NCBI GenBank assembly: GCA_949346185.1
Contig: CASGVX010000142.1
Location: 1-5,791, forward strand
Direction: 5' to 3'
DNA: 5,791 nucleotides
Source: an uncultured Lachnospiraceae bacterium
GTDB taxonomy: Bacteria > Bacillota > Clostridia > Lachnospirales > Lachnospiraceae
In this document: piece after piece, positions 1 through 5,791 of the stretch
Position numbering within the stretch: position 1 is the first letter of the stretch
Layout: each line of letters begins with the position of its first letter
Made by a program: the position numbers and the translations under genes
The notes under the pieces: generated by a model
What the model was told of the DNA's origin: nothing
The model's input: only the letters and a program-made list of their open reading frames with translations
Databases searched by the model: none

Positions 1-1
1 T

Positions 2-136
2 AAGGCTTTAATGACATACATGGCGATAAACGGAATCAAAGAAAAACATGATCCGGCAATTCTTTCCTGCTACGAACATGAGTATTTCGATGATCATGGC
101 GTAAAGTTTATGGATATTTATATTGCAATTGAGTAA
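2..136 (+). CDS. C-terminal fragment of a probable GyrI-like effector-binding domain protein (5' end outside window)
   Basis: An open frame enters from the left edge and runs 44 codons to a TAA at 134-136, so only the protein's end is visible. The visible tail contains SCYEHEYFDD followed by VKFMDIYIAIE at the very C-terminus. This resembles the last two strands of GyrI-like (AraC/MerR effector-binding, SOUL-related) domains, where an aromatic 'YE.....F' strand is followed by a final '(M)DIYIPI'-type strand. Such domains occur alone or fused behind AraC- or MerR-type DNA-binding domains and bind small hydrophobic or cationic ligands. The fused part, if any, is not visible, so a regulator and a stand-alone binding protein cannot be told apart. 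The gene is convergent with the broken HAD gene, with a 51-bp gap. The reading frame is secure, but the family call rests on a short tail. Confidence 0.55.
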   Translation, partial: KALMTYMAINGIKEKHDPAILSCYEHEYFDDHGVKFMDIYIAIE

Positions 137-156
137 TCTCCCCAGCTCTCCCCAGC
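137..156. repeat. Perfect 10-bp tandem duplication between convergent genes
   Basis: TCTCCCCAGC occurs twice back to back, at 137-146 and 147-156, starting directly after the TAA stop of the left-edge gene. The two copies are in the same orientation, so they cannot form a terminator hairpin with each other. It is probably a small slippage duplication with no evident function. Confidence 0.8.
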
Positions 157-187
157 ACTTCTTTTTAAAAAGTTGATGCAGTTCGTT

Positions 188-863
188 TTATATTCCCCAA
201 AATCGTCCTAACCATTTAGCCACGCCATCCTGTTCATTGCTTTCAGTTATTTCCTTTGCAGCCTTTTTTACCTCAGGTAGTGCATTTTCAACAGCCACTC
301 CGATGCCACATGAACTAAGCATATCAATATCGTTGTAATCGTCTCCGAAAGTCACAATCTGTCTTGGAGAGATATCATAACGTTCTGCCAAAATCTTAAT
401 ACCATTTATTTTAGTTGATTGCTTATTATGAATAGTGGTAATGCGATTTTCCGAAAGCAACATATACAAGTCGTCAGCGATATATTTCTTTAATTTATTC
501 ATTTTCTCTATTGAATTAGAGTCAACAATGATTTTCTCTGCATAAAAATGTTCCAATTCTTTAAAATCAAACGTTTTTATGTAGTTAATGCCCTCCCAGA
601 TTTCTTCCGCATTGAAATTACTGTACATCACATCGTTAGATTCTACAGCAATTTTATAATCTGGGTTATCAGCTAAAATAGAACTGACTATTTTTCTGGG
701 ATTTCTGATTCCCAATTTTTTTAATAAAATGTCATGATCTATTACCACAGCCCCATCGCAATTGTTTGATAACGTTTTCGGTATAAGTTGATATGCTTTT
801 GTCATTTTTTAATAATGTTCCGTCTAAATCGGTTACTATCATTTTTATATCTGTGTGATTCAT
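188..863 (-). pseudogene. Cof-type HAD-superfamily phosphatase, frameshifted with internal deletion
   Basis: Intact relatives are cytoplasmic Cof/YidA-like HAD hydrolases of about 260-280 residues that dephosphorylate small phosphorylated metabolites. Starting at the ATG 861-863, the first 36 codons read MNHTDIKMIVTDLDGTLLK...ENVIKQLR, with HAD motif I (nucleophile D12, acid D14). This frame then meets a TGA at 732-734. The rest of the family lies in a second minus-strand frame, from about GAVVIDHD near 755 to the TAA at 188-190. That part has motif III lysine in STKINGIK (codon near 412) and motif IV FGDDYND (about 329-349). The frames meet near 755-762, where the family normally has about 30 more residues, including the motif II 'ATAR/TGR' Ser/Thr strand. 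A deletion of length 3n+2 fits. The ATG at 803-805 could start a 205-residue product, but that lacks the nucleophile and has no good ribosome binding site. No other stop interrupts either part, so the damage looks recent. Confidence 0.82.
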
Positions 864-872
864 GGTAATTAG

Positions 873-877
873 CCCCT
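873..877 (-). promoter_or_regulatory. Ribosome binding site of the HAD pseudogene
   Basis: On the minus strand AGGGG lies 9 nt upstream of the ATG at 861-863. This supports 863, not the internal ATG at 805, as the original start, and it agrees with HAD motif I lying directly downstream in that frame. Confidence 0.6.
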
Positions 878-956
878 AATTAAATTGAAATTGCCATATT
901 TACAGTATCCATAAGCAACATTGTCATTACATTTCCTTATATTAGCTTACATATAC

Positions 957-985
957 AGTATACTATGCCAATCAAAATAAATCAA
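957..985 (-). promoter_or_regulatory. Predicted sigma-A promoter for the HAD pseudogene
   Basis: Read on the minus strand, TTGATT (980-985, 4 of 6 matches to TTGACA) is followed after a 17-bp spacer by TATACT (957-962, 5 of 6 matches to TATAAT). Transcription would begin around 950 and give a leader of roughly 85 nt before the ATG at 863. The promoter lies in the gap behind addA, so the HAD gene could be transcribed separately from addBA. A second candidate -35, TTGACA at 999-1004 (minus strand), has only a poor -10 at suitable spacing. This is a consensus match by eye only. Confidence 0.5.
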
Positions 986-1034
986 ATACCCGCAATTTAT
1001 GTCAAAAGGCATAATCAAAAGTTTAATTGTGATA

Positions 1035-4000
1035 TCAGCACCTCAATTCCCTGCCCAGCGCAAAGGAATAAATCAACCTCTCCGCCACTTTCTTTCCTGT
1101 CAGTTTCTCCAGTGCCTTGGCGTAATACTCCAACTGAGCCTGATATTTCTCCACCAATTCCTCTTCCTGCCCCGGCCGTGCGGAATCCGTCTTATAATCC
1201 ACCAGTACAATCTCCTCCCCCTGGAAGAAAAAAGCATCAATAATTCCCTGCACCATAATCATGGCATCGCTGTCCTGTTCAGGATAAATTTCCCTTGCGG
1301 GCAGCCCCATCATAAAAGGCTGCTCCAATCGAAGTTTTCCCTCCCTGTGGGCTTGGGCCATGCGCCCACCGATATCCGATGCCAGAAACTCTCGAAACTT
1401 GCCGCTATCCAATACCTCCCGCTCCTGAGGAGACATATAACCCGCCACAGTCATCTCCTCCAGATACCCATCAAAATCCTCCTCCGACCAATCCCCCCCG
1501 CAGTTCCTAATCTTCTCATAGGGAAAGTGCTCCATCACCATATGATACAGCGTGCCCCTGGCCGCCCCGGACAGTTCTCTCTCCCCTTGTAAAAATGCAG
1601 GACGGGGAATTTCTATTTCCTCCACTCCCCCTGATTCTCCCACATCATCCTTGCTTTCTTTGGATGAATCTGCCTCCTGCAGCGGCCTATCTTCAAAAAT
1701 ATCCTGTCCCGGTCCGCATATCCTCCCTTCCTTTCTTCCAGAATACTCTTCCTGCTTTCTCCCATTAAGCTGCCCTTCCTCTCTCTTCCTATCAGAATCC
1801 CCTTTCCTCTTCCCGCTCTTCTCCGACACTATCCGGGAAATCTCCTCCCAGGAAAGCCCCTCCTCTTCCTCCAGTTGTACTGCTCTAATAATCGCCTGCC
1901 TCTTTAATTCCGACACAGAGATTTTTACCGGCAGTTCCGACTCAGACTGGTAGGGATAGTGATAGTTTCCCTGGCGTTCCAACGCCTCCCGCATCTCCTC
2001 GTCAAACACATTGGTCGTATCCATGTCTTTCAACTCCCGGCAGAGAATCATTTCCCTCTTGTGCTCTTCCACCTCTGTCGTGACAGCATCTTCCGGGCAG
2101 AGAACCTCCACTTGGAATAAATCATCCCAGCCTTCCGCAACTCCCTCTCGCCCAACCACCACCGGGGCAATCCAGTCCAGATAGGTTCGGGCACTGCTAA
2201 GAGCCGAAAAATCCATATTTCCTCCCCGCTCTGCCCATCCATCCATCTTCTTCTCCACATCGGAAGCCGTTCCCGTGATGACCAATTTTTCCTTGGCTCT
2301 GGTCAATGCCACGTAAAGCACCCTGATTTCCTCTGCCAGAGTGCCCAGAACCACCTGATTGGCAATAAATCTCTTCGCTAGGGTAGGCTGCTTCACCCGC
2401 AAATCCAAATCTACAAAATCACACCCCACTCCGAACTCGCTGTCAATCACCGTGCTCTTTCTCGCATCCATCAAATTAAATTGCTTGCCCATTCCCGCCA
2501 CAAAAACCACGGGAAACTCCAGCCCCTTGCTCTTATGAATGGTCATAATCCGCACCGCATTGGTATTTTCTCCATCCACCACAGCCTCCCCGAAATCCAC
2601 CTCCGACTTCTGCAAACTCTCAATATATCTGGCAAATCCATAGATTCCCCGATGCCCATTGCGGGCAAACTCTAGAGACTGCTGCAGCAAGATATCCAGA
2701 TTGGCCCGGCGCTTTTCCCCAGAAGGCATGGCAGACATATACTGGTAATATCCCGTCTCATCGTATATCTTTCGCAACAACTCGTAGACAGAATGGGTTC
2801 CGCCATAACTGCGATAACCATTCAATCTGTCCATAAACCCACCAATCTTTTCCCGCAGAGCAGCGTCCTCTCCCTTTTCCAAATAGGATTCCAGCTGATC
2901 CAGATAATTCAAATCCCCCTCCATCGTCCCAATCCACGCCATCTCCTCGTCCGTCAACTCCCCCAGATAGGAGCGAAGCACTGCTGCCAGAGGAATATCC
3001 TGTCTGGGATTGTCAATGATATGAAGGAAATTTAATATGGTTTCCACTTCCAGAGAATTAAAATAACCCGTGCGGGTATCCGCAAAGGCGGGTATGCCCA
3101 TATCATTCAAAACCCCCACAAATTCCTCTGCCCAGCCCGTGACACTGCGCAGAAGGATGGCCATATCCCCATAAGCCACCGGGCGGATTCCATGCTTTCC
3201 CTGTACATACAGAGGATCCTCCCCCTGTACCATGCCACGGATTTTCTCTCCAATGGCAGCCGCCTCCAATGACTTTTTTTCCAGAGTGACATCCTCGCTT
3301 TTCTGTTCTATCAAAACAAGTTCCGTCTTCTCACCGACAGGATGGCCGCAGGCATCAAAAACCATGCCCGGCACTAATTTTGCCGCCTCATCATATAATA
3401 TACCTCCCAAACTCTCCTGCATAATATTCTCAAAAATCCAGTTAGCGCTCTCCAAAACTCCCGCCCTGCTACGGAAATTCCTGCTCAAATCAATCCGCTG
3501 ATTCTCCCCCTCCTCCAAGGAAAAGGTCTTATATTTATGAAGGAAAATCTCTGGCCTTGCCATGCGGAATTTATAGATGCTCTGCTTCACATCCCCCACC
3601 ATGAAGAGAAAAGGCTTCTCCCCCTCTCCCCCGCACAGGCTGGTGAGAAGTAGTTCCTGTACCTCATTGCTGTCCTGATATTCATCCGTCAGGATTTCAT
3701 CAAAATACTGCTGGAGTTCTCTGGCCGTCCCGCTGGGCATCACTCCCCCATCCTCCCCCCGCTCTGTCAGAACCAGCAGGGCAAGATGCTCCATATCCGA
3801 GAAATCCAATATCTGCTCCTCCCTCTTCCTAGCCGAGTATGCCCTTCCGAACTCCAATGTCAGGGAAATCAATTCCTCCACCGGCTCCCGCATCTGCATC
3901 ATATCCGAAAGCATTTCCTCCGGATGCTGAAAGAAAAATTTCTTTTTCAAATCTTGGATACCCTTTTTCAAATACCCCTCCCGCAGAGACTGCACTCTCC

Positions 4001-4910
4001 CCTTCTTCTCTGGAGATACGGCATCCGCCTTCTTCCCCCTGATGGCCTTCAGCTTCATTGCCTCAAATCCTGCCAGCAGCTTCTCCCACTGACAATAGGT
4101 TTCCGCCCTTTCCAATAATTCCAGAAAGGCCACATCAGACGCCACCGCCTCCCTGTATGGCTCCGGCCCGCCTTCTTCCTGGCACAGTGCCAATGCCCTT
4201 CTCGCCATGCCAAGATATTCCCGGGCACAGCGTCTTACATACCCGAGAAGTTCCTGCATCCATAAGCTCCCTTCCATTTCTTCTACAGTTGTAGAATGAT
4301 ATATTTTCCCAAGGCCGCCAAGCCATTCCTCAGGAAAAGGATAACTGGTTGACTTTTCATATAGCGTCAACACCACATCTTCTATACTTTTATCCGTCCG
4401 TCCCGGAGAAAAGATATTCGTAAAATTTAGAAATTTCTCGTCCCCCTCTTCTCTGGCATGTAGATATTTTTCCTCTATAAGTTCCTCCAAAATCTCCTGC
4501 TTCATTATTCCCAAATCCGTCTCATCCCCCACCCGATACACCGGGTCCAAGTCAATCACATGAAAATAATTCCGCAGAATCCATTGGCAAAAACTATCAA
4601 TCGTAGTAATCTGCGCACTGTGCAGCAGACTGGCCTGTCTGGCAATATGCTCATTTTCCGGCTCCTCCTGCAAACGCTCCTCCAGAGCCGCCCCGATACG
4701 GCTCCGCATCTCCGAAGCCGCCGCCTTGGTGAAAGTCACCACCAGAAGCCGGTCAATGTCGCAAGGGGATTGATCTCTGCTAATCTTGGCAATGATTCTC
4801 TCCACCAGCACCGCCGTCTTGCCGGAACCTGCTGCTGCTGACACCAGAATATTCCTATCCCGCAGAGATATCACTTCCTCCTGCTCCTTCGTCCACTGTG
4901 GCTTGCCCAT
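1035..4910 (-). CDS. addA: AddA, ATP-dependent helicase/nuclease subunit A of the AddAB recombination complex
   Basis: AddA is the UvrD-like (SF1A) helicase and nuclease subunit of cytoplasmic AddAB, which unwinds and resects double-strand breaks for RecA loading. From the start at 4910 the protein has 1291 residues, slightly longer than the usual 1,200-1,250. In order: Q motif WTKEQ (6-10), Walker A AAAGSGKT (25-32, K31), motif Ia VVTFTKAAASEMR (about 57-69), Walker B DEYQD (409-413), motif III GDVKQSIYKFR (439-449), motif IV NFRS (478-481), motif V TIHKSKGLEF (790-799) and motif VI VLYVALTRAKEKL (864-876). The C-terminal RecB-type nuclease shows GTLYH (H1123), IIDAF (D1225), VDYKTD (D1238, K1240) and YQAQLEYY (Y1256, Q1259). 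All catalytic motifs look intact. The start at 4910 has AAGGAG 11 nt upstream and places the Q motif near the N-terminus as in relatives. An in-frame ATG at 4982 would add 24 residues. Residues about 1028-1094 are an unusual charged linker. It follows addB on the same strand. Confidence 0.96.
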   Translation of the reverse strand: MGKPQWTKEQEEVISLRDRNILVSAAAGSGKTAVLVERIIAKISRDQSPCDIDRLLVVTFTKAAASEMRSRIGAALEERLQEEPENEHIARQASLLHSAQITTIDSFCQWILRNYFHVIDLDPVYRVGDETDLGIMKQEILEELIEEKYLHAREEGDEKFLNFTNIFSPGRTDKSIEDVVLTLYEKSTSYPFPEEWLGGLGKIYHSTTVEEMEGSLWMQELLGYVRRCAREYLGMARRALALCQEEGGPEPYREAVASDVAFLELLERAETYCQWEKLLAGFEAMKLKAIRGKKADAVSPEKKGRVQSLREGYLKKGIQDLKKKFFFQHPEEMLSDMMQMREPVEELISLTLEFGRAYSARKREEQILDFSDMEHLALLVLTERGEDGGVMPSGTARELQQYFDEILTDEYQDSNEVQELLLTSLCGGEGEKPFLFMVGDVKQSIYKFRMARPEIFLHKYKTFSLEEGENQRIDLSRNFRSRAGVLESANWIFENIMQESLGGILYDEAAKLVPGMVFDACGHPVGEKTELVLIEQKSEDVTLEKKSLEAAAIGEKIRGMVQGEDPLYVQGKHGIRPVAYGDMAILLRSVTGWAEEFVGVLNDMGIPAFADTRTGYFNSLEVETILNFLHIIDNPRQDIPLAAVLRSYLGELTDEEMAWIGTMEGDLNYLDQLESYLEKGEDAALREKIGGFMDRLNGYRSYGGTHSVYELLRKIYDETGYYQYMSAMPSGEKRRANLDILLQQSLEFARNGHRGIYGFARYIESLQKSEVDFGEAVVDGENTNAVRIMTIHKSKGLEFPVVFVAGMGKQFNLMDARKSTVIDSEFGVGCDFVDLDLRVKQPTLAKRFIANQVVLGTLAEEIRVLYVALTRAKEKLVITGTASDVEKKMDGWAERGGNMDFSALSSARTYLDWIAPVVVGREGVAEGWDDLFQVEVLCPEDAVTTEVEEHKREMILCRELKDMDTTNVFDEEMREALERQGNYHYPYQSESELPVKISVSELKRQAIIRAVQLEEEEGLSWEEISRIVSEKSGKRKGDSDRKREEGQLNGRKQEEYSGRKEGRICGPGQDIFEDRPLQEADSSKESKDDVGESGGVEEIEIPRPAFLQGERELSGAARGTLYHMVMEHFPYEKIRNCGGDWSEEDFDGYLEEMTVAGYMSPQEREVLDSGKFREFLASDIGGRMAQAHREGKLRLEQPFMMGLPAREIYPEQDSDAMIMVQGIIDAFFFQGEEIVLVDYKTDSARPGQEEELVEKYQAQLEYYAKALEKLTGKKVAERLIYSFALGRELRC
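1629..1829 (-). other. Low-complexity charged linker within AddA, coded by a polypurine stretch
   Basis: This segment codes for about residues 1028-1094 of AddA, between the helicase core and the RecB-like nuclease domain. It is rich in Lys, Arg, Glu, Asp, Ser and Gly and holds three similar units, DRKREEG, GRKQEEY and GRKEGR, spaced 10 and then 8 residues apart. On the plus strand it appears as uninterrupted pyrimidine tracts at 1721-1739, 1773-1790 and 1798-1814. It looks like a disordered tether that grew by small duplications. Family linkers here are usually shorter, as far as I recall. Confidence 0.65.
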
Positions 4911-4921
4911 TTTAAACCATG

Positions 4922-4927
4922 CTCCTT
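4922..4927 (-). promoter_or_regulatory. Ribosome binding site favouring the addA start at 4910
   Basis: AAGGAG (within AGAAAGGAG) on the minus strand lies 11 nt before the ATG at 4908-4910. The alternative ATG at 4980-4982 has only a weaker AGGG 6 nt upstream. The stronger match and the position of the conserved Q motif favour 4910. The spacing of 11 nt is a little long, so the upstream start is not excluded. Confidence 0.55.
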
Positions 4928-5000
4928 TCTCACTCTGTGAATTTGTGTCTGATGCAAAAATATCTGCCCCATTCACGGACATTCATCGCCCTATGCAATG

Positions 5001-5791
5001 CTAATCCGAATTCATCTCTTCGTGCACCTTCCTAAGCACGTCATCATCACTCAGTTTCTCTATCATGCGGTATTCATTGCCCGGCAGTTTTGTATCAAAG
5101 CGGCAAATCCCCCGAAAAGCACAGTACGCACAGGCATTTTCCCCACTGCTGTCCATCTTTCGGTAAGGATTCGCCTCCGCATGCCCTGCCATAATTTCAT
5201 CCCTGATAGTCTTTAGCTTCTCCTCCGTAAACGCCATCAAATCCTCAAAGTCCCCAGTCGTCACTGCCTTGGAAATCTTCTTCAAACCGCCATCCTTATT
5301 GGTGGCAATCGGCATGATGGAAGAACTTACATTGGCCGCCAGCCCCTGTTCCCCTGCCAGAGAATCATCCATCGCAGGCAGAATCGGATCGTCCTCATTC
5401 AGCAAGCCATCCATTCGCAATTCCCTTAAAATCTGCTGCTCGATATCCCCCTTCTCGCCCTTTCCCTCTACCATGGGATCGTCAATGTGATAGTAAAGCA
5501 CGCCAGCGGGAATCACTATCTTCTTTCCACTGCCATCCTGCTCCTCCTGAGCCACGCCAGCCTTCAAGTACACCAGAAGCTGCATCTGCAGTCCATAATA
5601 CAAATCCGACAGGGAAATATTCTTCCTTCCCGTTTTGTAATCCACAATCTTAATATAAGAAGTATCGCCCTGCTCCATCTTGTCCGTCCTGTCAATCTTT
5701 CCCACCAGCCGAAGCAGCCCGCCTTCTCCATTTTCATTCCCGAAATCTCCCGTATCCTCCCCATCTATTCTATACAAACTCCCTTTGATCC
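5001..5791 (-). CDS. addB: AddB, ATP-dependent nuclease subunit B, C-terminal part (5' end outside window)
   Basis: AddB partners AddA in double-strand-break resection. Its own C-terminal RecB-family nuclease cuts one of the two unwound strands. The frame enters from the right edge and ends with TAG at 5001-5003, leaving about 262 of roughly 1,150 residues visible. The nuclease core is GKIDRTD, then IVDYKTG (catalytic Asp codon 5640-5642, Lys two codons on), then YYGLQMQLLVYL with the conserved Gln. Near the C-terminus CAYCAFRGIC gives C-x2-C-x5-C (Cys codons 5130-5132, 5121-5123, 5103-5105). These are three of the four ligands of the [4Fe-4S] cluster that pins this domain in AddB, and the fourth would lie upstream, off-window. 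This cluster marks it as AddB rather than the RexB type, which I recall as lacking it. The gap to addA is 18 or 90 bp depending on the addA start, so the two are probably one operon. The part with the inactivated helicase fold and the promoter are not visible. Confidence 0.95.
   Translation of the reverse strand, partial: IKGSLYRIDGEDTGDFGNENGEGGLLRLVGKIDRTDKMEQGDTSYIKIVDYKTGRKNISLSDLYYGLQMQLLVYLKAGVAQEEQDGSGKKIVIPAGVLYYHIDDPMVEGKGEKGDIEQQILRELRMDGLLNEDDPILPAMDDSLAGEQGLAANVSSSIMPIATNKDGGLKKISKAVTTGDFEDLMAFTEEKLKTIRDEIMAGHAEANPYRKMDSSGENACAYCAFRGICRFDTKLPGNEYRMIEKLSDDDVLRKVHEEMNSD

Noticed and set aside
157..180. CTTTTTAAAAAG palindrome and a weak GCA...TGC dyad between the convergent genes, as a bidirectional terminator
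   Set aside because: The palindrome has no loop and no G+C-rich stem, and the outer arms pair poorly. It is not a credible intrinsic terminator.
188..805. A functional 205-residue HAD protein starting at the ATG 803-805
   Set aside because: Its first 15 or so residues are out-of-frame sequence of the true N-terminus, it lacks the DxD nucleophile motif, and no ribosome binding site precedes it.
804..815. Programmed frameshifting at the A6 run (T run at 805-810 on the plus strand) joining the two HAD frames
   Set aside because: The N-terminal frame stays family-like well past this run, up to about 756, and a shift alone would not restore the roughly 30 missing residues.
986..1034. Intrinsic terminator just after addA
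   Set aside because: No G+C-rich hairpin followed by a T run is visible on the minus strand, so read-through into the HAD pseudogene or a factor-dependent end remains possible.
1552..1953. Long Ser/Pro-rich open frame on the plus strand opposite addA
   Set aside because: It mirrors the purine-rich coding strand of the AddA linker, has low complexity and lacks a ribosome binding site. It is a shadow of addA.
3786..4118. Plus-strand and other-frame open frames opposite addA and addB, as possible overlapping genes
   Set aside because: They are explained by codon bias of the strongly supported minus-strand genes, and none shows recognisable domains or start signals.
1035..5791. Chi-like recombination hotspot words associated with AddAB
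   Set aside because: The Chi sequence recognised by AddAB in this lineage is not known to me, so any short-word match would be meaningless.

Overview
The window looks like a chromosomal segment of a Gram-positive anaerobe of the Clostridia, most likely Lachnospiraceae. This is inferred from the style of the AddA and AddB proteins (addB-addA gene order, iron-sulfur type AddB C-terminus), AGGAG-type ribosome binding sites and a sigma-A-type promoter. No species can be named from the sequence alone.

Layout: positions 2-136 (+) hold the last 44 codons of a gene whose end resembles a GyrI-like effector-binding domain. Convergent to it, 188-863 (-) is a Cof-type HAD phosphatase gene that appears broken. 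Its N-terminal motif and its C-terminal two thirds lie in different frames, and about 30 residues that should join them are missing. A recognisable promoter and ribosome binding site still precede it in the 171-bp gap 864-1034. Positions 1035-4910 (-) encode AddA, the helicase-nuclease subunit of the AddAB double-strand-break resection enzyme, and 5001-5791 (-) encode the C-terminal nuclease and iron-sulfur end of AddB, whose start lies beyond the window.

AddB and AddA form one complex and are almost certainly co-transcribed, addB first. AddA supplies the 3'-5' translocating helicase motor and one nuclease domain, and AddB supplies the second nuclease domain. Together they process broken DNA ends for RecA-dependent repair. 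The two genes at the left edge are much more AT-rich and have no visible functional link to recombination.

I found no mobile element, CRISPR array, RNA gene or clearly new system. The points worth a second look are the decayed HAD gene, a charged repeat-like linker inside AddA, the choice of addA start, and small repeats around the HAD promoter.
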